Assembly: GCA_004297765.1 (NCBI GenBank)
Contig: SCTZ01000087.1
Span: 1 to 46,115 of the forward strand
DNA: 46,115 bases
Reading direction: 5' to 3'
DNA from: Chloroflexota bacterium
Lineage (GTDB): Bacteria > Chloroflexota > Dehalococcoidia > FW602-bin16
Below are positions 6,529-15,055 of this stretch, in pieces (position 1 is the first letter of the stretch; the number at the start of each line of letters is the position of its first letter). Under the pieces are notes generated by a model that saw nothing but the letters and a program-made list of their open reading frames with translations, was not told the origin of the DNA and searched no databases. The translations under genes were made by a program, and so were the position numbers.

Positions 6529-7446
6529 CTAGCGCTCGCTGGGGTTGAGCGCGCCGGGGATGGGGGCGATCTTGGGGACGCCCTTGTCGTTCACGGCGAC
6601 CTTTTGACCCAGGAGTTGCCAGGTGCCATCACCTGCGACGTTGTGGCAGGTGAAGCAGTTGCCGTTGTAGTTGCCTTTGAATCCCGCGCTGAACATGTGG
6701 GCAGGATGGACGATGTCTCGGAGCGCCAGCGGCGCGCCCGCGCCTTTGCCCGCGCGATCTCCGGTGCCCGGCTTGTGGCAAAGCAAGCAGGTCTCCGGGC
6801 CGACCGGCTTAGCGGGATCCAGTTTGGTCGGGTCGATGATAGTGCCATCGGGCGCGACTTTCGGGTGCTCTCCACCAGCTGCCAGAGCCCTTTCCTCGGC
6901 CTCCCAGGGCAACGAGTACTTGCCTTTGGCGTCGGCCGAGACGTGACAAGCCAGACAGCCTCGCTTGGGTGCACCGGCTTCGACGGCGGCCAGATAAGTG
7001 GCCTCGGTGCTGGAGGCCGTTCCATCGTTCGGGCTCTTCCAGTGGACCCAGGCGGTGGCGCTGCCGGCCTGGCCTGTGGTGACTTTGACCTTGTAGCTGA
7101 ATGGGCCCAACTTGCCGTTAGCGGGGATCTGGTCAGCCAGCCAGACAGCACTGCCGGCCTCAACGCCACGGAACCAGGCCCCCTGTGGGGTGGCGGAGGC
7201 CGAATCGAAGGTCGTGCCGCCAGGGATGGTGGCGGAGACATAAACGTCACCCGCGGCCGTGGACGAGTTGTTGATCACGGTCACGCTGTAGGTAACTACG
7301 CCGCCGCTGGCCGTACCGCTGATGGATACTCCCACGTCCGCCGTGGCTTTGTTGGGGCTGGCGGCCGCGCCATAGACCAGGACGCTGGCCCCCAACAGAA
7401 AGACCAGTCCGATAATCAACCCGAGGCGCTTCTTGCTGCGAAGCAT
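6529..7446 (-). CDS. Exported three-haem c-type cytochrome with DUF11-like domain
   Basis: A 305-residue protein. Residues 1-28 form a basic start (MLRSKKR) plus hydrophobic segment (LGLIIGLVFLLGASVLVYGA), a signal peptide or membrane anchor. Residues about 35-150 look like a DUF11-type beta domain (VTYSVTVINNSSTAAGDVYV and following). Three CxxCH haem-binding motifs lie at about 164 (CLACH), 220 (CLLCH) and 264 (CFTCH), with extra His residues as distal ligands. It probably transfers electrons outside the cytoplasmic membrane. Start ATG 7446 has AAGGAG 9 nt upstream. It stands alone between a terminator and an empty stretch; no partner reductase is visible. Haem attachment would need a cytochrome c maturation system encoded elsewhere. 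Confidence 0.85.
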   Translation of the reverse strand: MLRSKKRLGLIIGLVFLLGASVLVYGAAASPNKATADVGVSISGTASGGVVTYSVTVINNSSTAAGDVYVSATIPGGTTFDSASATPQGAWFRGVEAGSAVWLADQIPANGKLGPFSYKVKVTTGQAGSATAWVHWKSPNDGTASSTEATYLAAVEAGAPKRGCLACHVSADAKGKYSLPWEAEERALAAGGEHPKVAPDGTIIDPTKLDPAKPVGPETCLLCHKPGTGDRAGKGAGAPLALRDIVHPAHMFSAGFKGNYNGNCFTCHNVAGDGTWQLLGQKVAVNDKGVPKIAPIPGALNPSER

Positions 7447-7974
7447 CTTGAGCTTCTCCTTTCCAACACTATTGTTCGTAGAAATCGCCTTGGCTCGCGA
7501 GTTCGATGGCGATGGATGGGTTGCCGATCCAACCGGCAATGCCGGAGAGGGTGGGCTACCCGTTACCCCTTGACCTTGTTCTCTCTTCCGTCCCTCCTTT
7601 CATTGCATTGCCATGTTTCTGCTGTGGGTCGGCCGCGCCGTGACACGGCGGTCGTTCCGACTCGCCGCCATCGCACCGCGCCGGCTGACGCCCGCGTGCG
7701 TCGCTTATAACAGGAGGCGGTGCTATCGCTCGCGGGTGGATCCGTCTTCGTATCGATCTAGTTTACTACGCCTTGGTCTTCCAACAGATAGCGTCCACTG
7801 AGTATCTGTTATACTAGGAATCTATCAGATTTGCCTAGTATATTCTTCTCCCATTCACGAGTACTCCAGTCCTTTGGTCCGCCCAATTGACCTCCGGGCA
7901 TCACAAGAAGTACGATAGGGCCGCGCCGCCGATGGGCAAAGCCGAGTGGGTGTGGCATGAGGGAGCAAGTCGTG
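7447..7974. other. Divergent intergenic region, no supported gene
   Basis: Control region between the cytochrome gene (minus) and the HD-GYP gene (plus). A TATACT box at 7810-7815 could be a -10 for the plus strand but lacks a clear -35. I saw no riboswitch that I could fold convincingly and no small gene with a good start. Confidence 0.45.
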
Positions 7975-9396
7975 ATGAAGGACAGCTCGAACAGAGGCCA
8001 GGCTGGGACACGGGTACAGATACCTGATGGGGCTTTCCTACCATCGATCCATCGCATGTTGGCTGCTATCGTGGAATCCTCCGAGGACGCTATTATTGGC
8101 ATATCGTTCGAGGGCATCATCGTCAGTTGGAACTCCGCGGCAGAGCGACTGTATGGCTACATGGCCGAGGAGGTTGTGGGGCAATCTCGGTCTCTGCTCG
8201 TTCCGCCTGACTACCAGGACGATGTGCCCGTGATGATGGAGCGTCTCAAGCTGGGCGAGCGCGTTCAGCACTACGAAACCCAACGCCTACGCAAGGATGG
8301 CCGGGTTCTCCACGTCTCCGTGACAATGTCGCCGGTGAGAGACGAGACGGGACGGATCGTGGCCGTCTCGACCGTGGCCCGCGACATAACCGACCGAAAG
8401 ATGGCCGAGGAGGCCCTGCGCGTCTCGGAGGCCAACTATCGCGCGATTTTCGATGCGGCCAACGATTCCATCTTCGTGCACGACCTGGAGACATTCGCCA
8501 TTCTCGACGTTAATCAGAAGATGACCGAGATGTTTGGATACGCCCGGGAAGAGGCTCGCCAGCTAACCGTGGAGGAGATGAGCCTCGGCGTTCCGCCGTT
8601 CTCGCAGCGGGAAGCTGGGGTCTGGTTGGGGAAAGCTATCGAAACGGGCCCCCAGCTTTTCGAGTGGATGTCCAGGGACAAATCCGGCCGGGTGTTCTGG
8701 ACCGAGGTCAACATCAAGCGAGCATCCATAGGCGGTCAGGATCGCCTGTTAGCTATCGTCCGCGACATTACCGGGCGCAAGGCTGTGGAACGGGAACTCA
8801 AGGGAACTCTGGATAGGCTTCAGAGCACTTTAGAGGGGACCATCGAGGCCATGGCTCTGTCTGTGGAGATGCGTGATCCCTTCACGGCGGGTCATCAGCA
8901 GAGGGTAGCTGCGCTGGCTCGTGCTGTGGCCCAGGAGATGGTCCTGTCGGAAGAGCAGATCCATGTCGTCCGGCTGGCGGCTTTTGTTCACGATATCGGC
9001 AAGATCGGCGTGCCGGCGGAGATCCTGAGCAAGTCGGGGCGGCTCGCCGAGACTGAGTTCGCCCTGGTCAAGTGCCATAGCGACAAGGGATGCAGCATCC
9101 TGGAGAAGATCGAGTTCCCATGGCCGGTAGCGCGGATCGTGCATCAGCATCACGAGAGAATGGACGGCTCCGGCTATCCGTCCGGCTTGAAAGGCGAAGA
9201 GATTCTTCTGGAGGCCAGGATCATTGCCGTGGCCGACGTGGTCGAGGCCATGGCCTCGCACCGCCCCTATCGCCCCGCTCTGGGTGTGGAGGCGGCCTTG
9301 CAGGAAATCACCCTCCAGAGTGGTGTATTGTACGATTCCCAGGTGGTCGATGCCTGTCGTCGGATCTTCGCCAGAGGACCGTTCCGCTGGGCGTGA
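7975..9396 (+). CDS. PAS-PAS-HD-GYP protein, putative cyclic di-GMP phosphodiesterase
   Basis: About 473 residues. Two PAS domains (roughly 20-135 and 150-265; each ends in a PAC-like DITDRK or DITGRK) are joined by a short coiled coil to a C-terminal HD-GYP domain. The catalytic HDIGK is at about 339-343, and HHERMDGSGYPSGLKG with the GYP triad at about 400-402 is intact, followed by HRPYRP. HD-GYP enzymes hydrolyse cyclic di-GMP; the PAS pair should sense a small ligand, redox state or light. No membrane segment is seen, so it should be cytoplasmic. ATG 7975 was preferred to ATG 7957 because GAGGGAG lies 9 nt upstream. It is monocistronic. Confidence 0.9.
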   Translation: MKDSSNRGQAGTRVQIPDGAFLPSIHRMLAAIVESSEDAIIGISFEGIIVSWNSAAERLYGYMAEEVVGQSRSLLVPPDYQDDVPVMMERLKLGERVQHYETQRLRKDGRVLHVSVTMSPVRDETGRIVAVSTVARDITDRKMAEEALRVSEANYRAIFDAANDSIFVHDLETFAILDVNQKMTEMFGYAREEARQLTVEEMSLGVPPFSQREAGVWLGKAIETGPQLFEWMSRDKSGRVFWTEVNIKRASIGGQDRLLAIVRDITGRKAVERELKGTLDRLQSTLEGTIEAMALSVEMRDPFTAGHQQRVAALARAVAQEMVLSEEQIHVVRLAAFVHDIGKIGVPAEILSKSGRLAETEFALVKCHSDKGCSILEKIEFPWPVARIVHQHHERMDGSGYPSGLKGEEILLEARIIAVADVVEAMASHRPYRPALGVEAALQEITLQSGVLYDSQVVDACRRIFARGPFRWA

Positions 9397-9399
9397 TGG

Positions 9400-9443
9400 G
9401 GGGCTAGAGGGTTAGGGGTTAGTCTCCCAGCCCCCAACCCCCG
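9400..9443. repeat. Dispersed palindrome, family B
   Basis: GGGGGCTAGAGGGTTAGGGG faces CAGCCCCCAACCCCC across a short spacer. Related copies lie between secF and secD (31,748-31,792) and inside priA (35,327-35,393). It follows the HD-GYP stop and may serve as its terminator. Confidence 0.65.
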
Positions 9444-9471
9444 CGTTTGGTCTCGAGGCGAGTGATTCGGA

Positions 9472-9477
9472 TATAAT
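9472..9477 (+). promoter_or_regulatory. -10 box immediately upstream of HEPN gene
   Basis: A perfect TATAAT ends only 5 nt before ATG 9483, so transcription would begin at or next to the start codon, giving a leaderless mRNA. A weak -35-like TTGGTC lies at 9447-9452 (19-bp spacing). Confidence 0.55.
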
Positions 9478-9482
9478 AGGGA

Positions 9483-9890
9483 ATGATGGCAAGTAGACAG
9501 GTTGAAGAGCAGACGTATCTGACGAAGGCTCTCGAGAGCTTGCGGGGTGCCGAGAGCGAGTACGCGAGCGGGCGTTATAACAACACGGCCAATCGGGCGT
9601 ATTATGCCTGCTTTCTTGCGGCAGTCGCGGCCATGGCTCACGAGGGGGCTGGGCAGGACAGCAAACGATCGCACTCGCATATGCAGGTTGATTTCGTCAG
9701 CGAGTTGATCGATCGGTTGGAGGTCTACCCGCGCGAGCTAAGGCCGATTCTTAAGCAGGCAGAAGATCTGCGGCTCAAGGCCGACTACGCCGTCGAGGCT
9801 GTTAGCGCCCAAGGAGCGGCGCGCGCGCTGAACAAGGCCCGAGCGTTTGTGGGTGCCGTGGAGGCGCGCGTGTCGGGAAGGGCACAGTAG
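9483..9890 (+). CDS. HEPN domain protein
   Basis: 135 residues. YLTKALESLRGAESEYASGR then YNNTANRAYYACFLAAVAA is the characteristic first half of the HEPN domain, and LRLKADYAVEAVSAQGAARA the second. Many HEPN proteins are RNases acting as toxins, usually paired with an MNT nucleotidyltransferase antitoxin. The usual Rx4-6H active site is not clear here (RAYYACF), so catalysis is uncertain and it may be a structural member. The next gene starts 3 nt after its stop and is not an MNT protein. No ribosome binding site precedes ATG 9483, in line with leaderless translation. Confidence 0.85.
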   Translation: MMASRQVEEQTYLTKALESLRGAESEYASGRYNNTANRAYYACFLAAVAAMAHEGAGQDSKRSHSHMQVDFVSELIDRLEVYPRELRPILKQAEDLRLKADYAVEAVSAQGAARALNKARAFVGAVEARVSGRAQ

Positions 9891-9893
9891 GAG

Positions 9894-10181
9894 ATGACGT
9901 ACACTAGCACGAGCGGAGGCTCGGCCACAACGGATCTCGTGATCGAAGTCGAGAAGAGAATCCTCGAGCGATTCCCGGAGGCCGAGTTTCGCATTCGCCA
10001 GGGCTTGCGCCCCGACGACATTAACCTGTACGTCAACACCAACGAAGTGGATGAATTCGCCATCCTCGATACGGTTGGTGAGCTGACGACCGATATCCTG
10101 ATCTACCGGGGCGTCAACATCCATCTGGTGCCCGTCTATCGCCTGGATCGGGCGACGCGTTGGGCCTTCGGAATGGAGTAA
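9894..10181 (+). CDS. Unknown partner of the HEPN protein
   Basis: 95 residues, TTDLVIEVEKRILERFPEAE then FRIRQGLRPDDINLYVNTNE and VGELTTDILIYRGVNIHLVP. I do not recognise a family. It predicts as an alpha/beta fold with a central beta sheet and no membrane segment. The 3-nt gap to the HEPN gene and GGAG overlapping the junction suggest tight co-expression and hence a functional pair. It lacks the GSx10DxD motif of MNT nucleotidyltransferases, so it would be a different kind of partner. Confidence 0.65.
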   Translation: MTYTSTSGGSATTDLVIEVEKRILERFPEAEFRIRQGLRPDDINLYVNTNEVDEFAILDTVGELTTDILIYRGVNIHLVPVYRLDRATRWAFGME

Positions 10182-10192
10182 TCCTTCCGCAC

Positions 10193-10202
10193 TTGCTATA
10201 AT
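10193..10202 (+). promoter_or_regulatory. Extended -10 promoter of dehydrogenase pair
   Basis: TTGCTATAAT (10193-10202) combines a consensus TATAAT with the upstream TG of an extended -10 element. The gene starts at 10238 with GAGGAGG upstream. No good -35 is present. Confidence 0.6.
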
Positions 10203-10237
10203 GCCTCCCGAATTCCAAGTGTGAGGAGGCGTGCTCC

Positions 10238-11299
10238 ATGCCCAAGATTGCGGTCATCCCAGGCGACGGCATCGGCGTCGACGTCATCGCCGAGGCCAAG
10301 AAGGTTCTGCAAACCATCGCCGAGGTCCGCGGTATTCCCCTAGAGATGACCGACTTCGACTACGGTGTCGAGAGATACCTGCAGACCGGACGTCCTATGC
10401 CGGACGGTGCCGAGCAGGAGCTGGCCAAGAATTTCGATGCTATCCTTCTGGGTGCAGTGGGCGACCCGCGGGCGCCGTTCGAGAAGTACGCGTCGCAACT
10501 CCTGTTTGGCCTGCGCTTTGGTCTGGATCTATACGTCAACGTGCGCCCGGTGAAGCTACTGGACGCGCGGCTCTGCCCCCTGAAGGACGTCACCGAGAGC
10601 GACATGAACTTCATCGTCTTCCGGGAGAACACCGAAGGGGCCTACTCCCAGGTCGGTGGCGCGTTCAAGTTCCAGACATCTGACGAGGTCTCCATCCAAC
10701 TGGACATAAACACGCGCAAGGGCGTACAGCGGATCATCGAGCACGCCTTCGTCTACGCGCGGAAAAAGGGTCTGACGCGGGTGTGCATGAGCGACAAGAG
10801 CAACGCGCTTCCCCATGCCCATGGCATCTGGCAGCGTGTCTTCCATGAAGTATCGGCTCAGTATCCTGAGATCGAGACCTCGCACCTCTTCGTGGATGCT
10901 CTCACAGCTCAGATGGTCAAGCGTCCACAGCAATTCCAGGTCGTCGTCACGTGCAACATGTTCGGCGATATCATCACCGATCTGGGCGCTCAACTGCAGG
11001 GTGGGCTGGGTCTGGCCGCATCCGGGAACGTCAACCCCGGACTGATCGGCATGTTCGAGCCTGTCCATGGCTCGGCTCCCAAGTATGCGGGCAAGAACAT
11101 CGCGAATCCGCTGGGCGCCATCCTGACTTCGCAGTTGATGTTGGAGCACCTTGGCTTCGAGGCGGAAGGTGAGTTGATCGAGCGCGCGGTGATCCAGGCC
11201 ATGCGCGAGGGTCAGGTACCTGCCGAGCTAGGCGGCAAGCTGGGCACCAAGGAGACCGGCGACTACGTTTGTGCGGCTATCCGGCGGCTGGGCAGCTAA
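10238..11299 (+). CDS. Isocitrate/isopropylmalate-type dehydrogenase (NADP-type signature)
   Basis: 353 residues, the full length of the beta-decarboxylating dehydrogenase family. PGDGIG lies at the N-terminus and FRENTEGAYS at about 128-137. The catalytic Lys is at about 187 (MSDKSNAL), metal-binding Asp residues are at about 244 and 248 (FGDIITDLG), and the nucleotide loop HGSAPKYAGKNIANP starts at about 277. The RENTEG box is closer to tartrate, homoisocitrate or isocitrate dehydrogenases than to typical LeuB. The Lys-Tyr pair in HGSAPKYAG matches the NADP-binding pair of E. coli isocitrate dehydrogenase rather than the Asp-Ile of NAD-type enzymes. The substrate is therefore open: isocitrate, isopropylmalate or a related malate. 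No leuC, leuD or leuA is beside it. It is followed after 23 nt by a glutamate dehydrogenase. Confidence 0.85.
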   Translation: MPKIAVIPGDGIGVDVIAEAKKVLQTIAEVRGIPLEMTDFDYGVERYLQTGRPMPDGAEQELAKNFDAILLGAVGDPRAPFEKYASQLLFGLRFGLDLYVNVRPVKLLDARLCPLKDVTESDMNFIVFRENTEGAYSQVGGAFKFQTSDEVSIQLDINTRKGVQRIIEHAFVYARKKGLTRVCMSDKSNALPHAHGIWQRVFHEVSAQYPEIETSHLFVDALTAQMVKRPQQFQVVVTCNMFGDIITDLGAQLQGGLGLAASGNVNPGLIGMFEPVHGSAPKYAGKNIANPLGAILTSQLMLEHLGFEAEGELIERAVIQAMREGQVPAELGGKLGTKETGDYVCAAIRRLGS

Positions 11300-11322
11300 G
11301 GAGTATCTATCGGAGGACTAAC

Positions 11323-12594
11323 GTGGCTCTGGATACCAGCATTGCCGTTTCGCAGGAGAATCCCTTCGAGATCGCGCAGCATCAGTTTGACATCGCGGCG
11401 GACATGCTCAACCTGCAGCAAGACTTGCGGGATACCTTACGCTCCTGCATGCGCGAGCTTATCGTCAGCTTCCCGGTCGGAATGGATGATGGCAGCGTGC
11501 GTGTCCTGCGGGGCTATCGCATCCAGCACAACATCGCCCGCGGTCCGGCCAAGGGAGGCATCCGGTACAGTCCGAATGTCAGCCTGGACGAGGTGCGGGC
11601 GCTCTCCATGTGGATGACGTGGAAGTGCGCGGTAGTCAACATCCCCTTCGGTGGAGCGAAGGGTGGCGTGATCTGCGATCCCAAGTCCATGTCGATCGGC
11701 GAATTGGAGCGGCTGACGCGACGGTACACCACCGAGATTTCTATACTGATCGGTCCGGAGAAGGATATCCCCGCGCCCGACATGAACACCTCGCCACAGG
11801 TGATGGCCTGGATCATGGATACCTACTCGATGCACGTTGGCTACTCTGTGCCGGCCGTGGTCACGGGGAAGCCACTGAGTATCGGTGGCTCGGAAGGGCG
11901 GACCGAGGCGACTGGGCGAGGGTGCCTTTTCACGATTCGTCAGGCTCTAAAACACCTGGGGCTGCAGATCCAGAAATGCACTGCCGCGGTCCAGGGGTTC
12001 GGTAACGTCGGAGCGACGGCGGCCTCACTGCTGCATCTCGATGGCTGCAAGGTGGTCGCCCTATCCGACTCCAGGGGCGGCATCTATAATCCCGCGGGGA
12101 TCGATCCGCGGCAGGTCGTGCGGTTCAAGGCGGAAACGGGCAGTGTGGTAGGTTTTCCGGGCACCAAGCCTGTCTCCAACGCGGAGCTGCTGGAGCTGCC
12201 GTGCGACATTCTCGTGCCGGCCGCCATGGAGAGCCAGATAACCAGTGTCAACGCCGGGCGCATCAAGGCCAAGATAGTGGCGGAGGGGGCCAACGGGCCC
12301 GTTACGCCGGATGCGGATCGGAAGCTGATCGAGAAGGGGATTTTCGTCATTCCGGACATCCTGGCCAACGCCGGAGGGGTGACGGTCTCCTACTTCGAGT
12401 GGGTGCAGGACCTGCAGTCCTTCTTCTGGAGCGAGGAGGAGATCAACGCGCGTCTCGAGAGAATCATCAACCGGGCCTTCCAGGATACGCTGGCCATGTC
12501 CACTAGTCGATCAGTGGATATGCGTACTGCCGCCTATCTGCTGGCCGTCTCTCGCGTCGCCGAGGCAACCCGCGTGCGTGGAAGATACCCGTAG
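11323..12594 (+). CDS. Glu/Leu/Phe/Val dehydrogenase (glutamate dehydrogenase type)
   Basis: 423 residues, the standard length for hexameric glutamate dehydrogenases. RGPAKGGIRYSPNVSLDEVR and NIPFGGAKGGVICDP (Lys about 113) give the substrate and catalytic lysines, PAPDMNTSPQVMAWIMD the dicarboxylate site, and VQGFGNVG the Rossmann fingerprint. It interconverts glutamate with 2-oxoglutarate plus ammonium. GTG 11323 is selected because CGGAGGA lies 5 nt upstream and the homologous N-terminus begins there. Its pairing with a dehydrogenase that could make 2-oxoglutarate (if that is an isocitrate dehydrogenase) would couple carbon and nitrogen metabolism, but this depends on the neighbour's substrate. 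Confidence 0.92.
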   Translation: MALDTSIAVSQENPFEIAQHQFDIAADMLNLQQDLRDTLRSCMRELIVSFPVGMDDGSVRVLRGYRIQHNIARGPAKGGIRYSPNVSLDEVRALSMWMTWKCAVVNIPFGGAKGGVICDPKSMSIGELERLTRRYTTEISILIGPEKDIPAPDMNTSPQVMAWIMDTYSMHVGYSVPAVVTGKPLSIGGSEGRTEATGRGCLFTIRQALKHLGLQIQKCTAAVQGFGNVGATAASLLHLDGCKVVALSDSRGGIYNPAGIDPRQVVRFKAETGSVVGFPGTKPVSNAELLELPCDILVPAAMESQITSVNAGRIKAKIVAEGANGPVTPDADRKLIEKGIFVIPDILANAGGVTVSYFEWVQDLQSFFWSEEEINARLERIINRAFQDTLAMSTSRSVDMRTAAYLLAVSRVAEATRVRGRYP

Positions 12595-12601
12595 AGATCG
12601 C

Positions 12602-13789
12602 CTAGCGTGTGCGTCGCAAAGATAGGCCCATCACCGCAGTGTTGACCAGCACGCGGTGCCGGAAGTTGGTGATCTCCCCGGCCCTTAGTCCCGGTATCGG
12701 GAAGAGCCGCGCCGAGAGCGGTTTGTGGAGCTTGGCGGAGAGGGAGGCTACGTCGCGGATAAGGGCGGCGACGACCTCCGGGTCCGAGTCGCCCGGGATG
12801 GGGATGGTGTCGAGACCTGTGCCGCAGACGGACGAGTAGGAGAGCAGGCTCGGGATGTCGAAGTACCCCTCCACGTTGCGCAGGGCCAGTCCAACGTCTT
12901 CCAGAACGGGAATCATCAATCCGGAGTAGCCGCAGCGCTTGACGGGCACGCGGGCCAGTGCGTTAGTGATGAGTCGCAGCACACTCAACGTCCCGGGCTC
13001 CCCGACAGGTTTCTTACTCAGTTGCTCCACGGCGTCGGCGATGCTGGCTTCCTTGCCGGGGGCCGGGGAGAGGTCGATGCCAAGATACTCCAGCCCTAGC
13101 TCGCCGGCCACCTCTTGCACGGCCCCTTCCAGGGCCGTGCAGTATCCGCTTAGCATCTCAGTGAGAATATCCTCCGCGTCGTCGAGCCCCACGTCCTTCT
13201 TGAAGGCCCGTTGCACCATGGCGGCTGATTGCAGTCCAACGGAAAGTCCAGAGCGTCCACCGCTATGGTAGGCGGCTGGGAAGAAAGGCGTGTTGGGGGG
13301 ACAACTCGCCAGGGCGGCGAAGTGCAGATTGGCCGTGCCGTCGGCGCTGATCCGTGACGCGGCCAGCGTCACCTCCGCGGCCGCACGGCAGGCGAGATCG
13401 TGCGGACGTCCGGCATCGTCCAGGACATCGATCGTAGCCGCTAGCGATGGGTTCTGCGCCAACAGTTCTGGGAGCAGATCGACAAAACGTCTTTCCGCAT
13501 CCCAATGGCTGGCCCGGATGGGACCAATGCCGCAGGCGTAGATGGAGCTCCGCCCCAGGACGGTCTGGAGGGCGCGAAAGTAGTTGAGGACATCCCCGGT
13601 CTCCAGCCCTCCCACGTACTCTGGGAAGGGCTGGGTGCACAAGCGAGCCCCCTGCACCTGGAAGCCGTGCTCTTCAAGAAGCTGCTTGGCGCGGACCCCC
13701 TGGTCCGCGGCTTGAAGCACAGGATCTTCCCGGAAAGGGCTCTCCAGGTTGAATCCGATAGTGACCGTCCGGACCTGAGTGCGCGCCAA
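12602..13789 (-). CDS. DUF711 (UPF0210) family protein
   Basis: 395 residues with the conserved segments RTVTIGFNLESPF, FPAAYHSGGRSGLSVGLQSA and KRCGYSGLMIPVLEDVGLA of the DUF711/UPF0210 family, which adopts a formate-lyase-like alpha/beta barrel in known structures but has no firmly assigned reaction. It runs toward and nearly touches the glutamate dehydrogenase gene (7 bp between stops). It follows the GuaB3-like gene by 45 nt on the same strand and may be co-transcribed with it. Confidence 0.88.
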   Translation of the reverse strand: MARTQVRTVTIGFNLESPFREDPVLQAADQGVRAKQLLEEHGFQVQGARLCTQPFPEYVGGLETGDVLNYFRALQTVLGRSSIYACGIGPIRASHWDAERRFVDLLPELLAQNPSLAATIDVLDDAGRPHDLACRAAAEVTLAASRISADGTANLHFAALASCPPNTPFFPAAYHSGGRSGLSVGLQSAAMVQRAFKKDVGLDDAEDILTEMLSGYCTALEGAVQEVAGELGLEYLGIDLSPAPGKEASIADAVEQLSKKPVGEPGTLSVLRLITNALARVPVKRCGYSGLMIPVLEDVGLALRNVEGYFDIPSLLSYSSVCGTGLDTIPIPGDSDPEVVAALIRDVASLSAKLHKPLSARLFPIPGLRAGEITNFRHRVLVNTAVMGLSLRRTR

Positions 13790-13834
13790 CAGATCATCTC
13801 CTCTGATGCGCCCTGGCGGAAGGACGGTGGTAGC

Positions 13835-14971
13835 CTATCGCATCCCAGCCAGTTGATACATCTTGCCCTCGGTCTTGATGGACGGCGCCAGGACGATCTG
13901 GGCGCGATGCATGTCGCGGATCGTCTGGGCTCCGCACATGCCCATGGACATGCGGAGCGCTCCGATGTAATTCTGAGTGCCATCGGTCAAGGATGTGGGT
14001 CCGAAGAGGATCTGCTCCAGGGTGCCGCGCACGCCGACCTTCACGCGGGTCCCACGCGGCAGAGCCGCATGCGGTGTGGCCATGCCCCAGTTGTGACCTC
14101 GCCCGGGCGCTTCCGCGGCCTGGGCAAAGGGCGAGCCCAGCATGACAGCGTCCGCTCCCGAGGCGACGGCCTTGGCGATGTCGCCGCCGGTGCGCATTCC
14201 ACCGTCGGTGATCAAAACGACGTAGCGGCCGGTCTTGTCGAAGTAGTCATCCCTCGCCGCCTGGCACTCGAGGGTCGCCGTTACCTGAGGCACGCCGATG
14301 CCTAGCACTTCCCGGCTGGTACAGGCGGCGCCTGGACCAACGCCGACCAGCAGACCGGCAATGCCTGACTCCAGGAGCTCCATGGAGGTGTCGTACCCGA
14401 CGCAGTTGCCGACGACGACCGGGATGGGCGTGGACTTACAAAAGGAGGCGAAGGAGAGCTGACTCTGGCTCTTGGAGATGTAGCGCGCTGTTGTCACGGT
14501 CGATTGGACGAAGAGGACCGAGGCGCCGGCCTCGACGGCCACGGGACCCAGGTCTCCGGCCCGCAGGGGTGTCACCGAGACCGCCACGGGCACGTCGGCG
14601 GCCTTGATCTCGGCGATTCTCTCGGCGACTAGCTTCGGCTTGATCGGCTCGGCATAGATGCGCTGGAGGAGCGCGGTCGCTTGATCCGGCGTCGACTCGG
14701 CTACCTGAGTGAGTAGCTCAGCCGGCCGGTCGTAGCGCGTTTGCACGCCCTCCAGGTTCATGACGGCTAGCCCTCCGAGCTTGCCGAAACGAATGGCGAA
14801 GGCGGGATCGACGATGGCGTCCATGGCCGCGGCCAGAATAGGAATCGAGAACGTCAGATCCCCGATGCGAAGCCCGATCTCCACGTCGGCTGGATCGCAC
14901 GTGACGTTGCCAGGGACCAATGCAACGTCGTCGAACCCGTATGCTGGTCGCAGCTCTCTAGTTTTGGCCAT
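13835..14971 (-). CDS. GuaB3 family IMP dehydrogenase-related protein
   Basis: 378 residues, shorter than true IMP dehydrogenases because the CBS pair is absent. The TIM-barrel landmarks are present: AYGFDDVALVPG, IPILAAAMDAIVDPAFA, the active-site loop GVGPGAACTSREVLGIG (Cys in the loop), ITDGGMRTGGDIAKAVASGA and MLGSPFAQAAEAPG. GuaB3 is a GuaB relative found mainly in Actinobacteria, Cyanobacteria and Chloroflexota. Some members have been reported to act on purine nucleotides in a GMP-reductase-like manner; the activity here is unknown. ATG 14971 has AAGGAGGAGG about 9 nt upstream. Confidence 0.88.
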   Translation of the reverse strand: MAKTRELRPAYGFDDVALVPGNVTCDPADVEIGLRIGDLTFSIPILAAAMDAIVDPAFAIRFGKLGGLAVMNLEGVQTRYDRPAELLTQVAESTPDQATALLQRIYAEPIKPKLVAERIAEIKAADVPVAVSVTPLRAGDLGPVAVEAGASVLFVQSTVTTARYISKSQSQLSFASFCKSTPIPVVVGNCVGYDTSMELLESGIAGLLVGVGPGAACTSREVLGIGVPQVTATLECQAARDDYFDKTGRYVVLITDGGMRTGGDIAKAVASGADAVMLGSPFAQAAEAPGRGHNWGMATPHAALPRGTRVKVGVRGTLEQILFGPTSLTDGTQNYIGALRMSMGMCGAQTIRDMHRAQIVLAPSIKTEGKMYQLAGMR

Positions 14972-15055
14972 CGTCAGCCCTCCTCCTTGATGCACAATGC
15001 CGTATGATTCATATTTCGACCCTGGCCTGGTACCACTACAGTACTGTGCCGAATC

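Noticed and set aside
6373..7710. Long plus-strand frame opposite the cytochrome gene
   Set aside because: It mirrors GC-rich third positions of the cytochrome gene. The product is Arg/Gly-rich without domains, whereas the minus strand has haem motifs and a signal peptide.
7900..7974. Cyclic di-GMP-I riboswitch upstream of the HD-GYP gene
   Set aside because: GGGCAAAGCC resembles part of the motif, but the second conserved block and the tetraloop-receptor pairing are missing.
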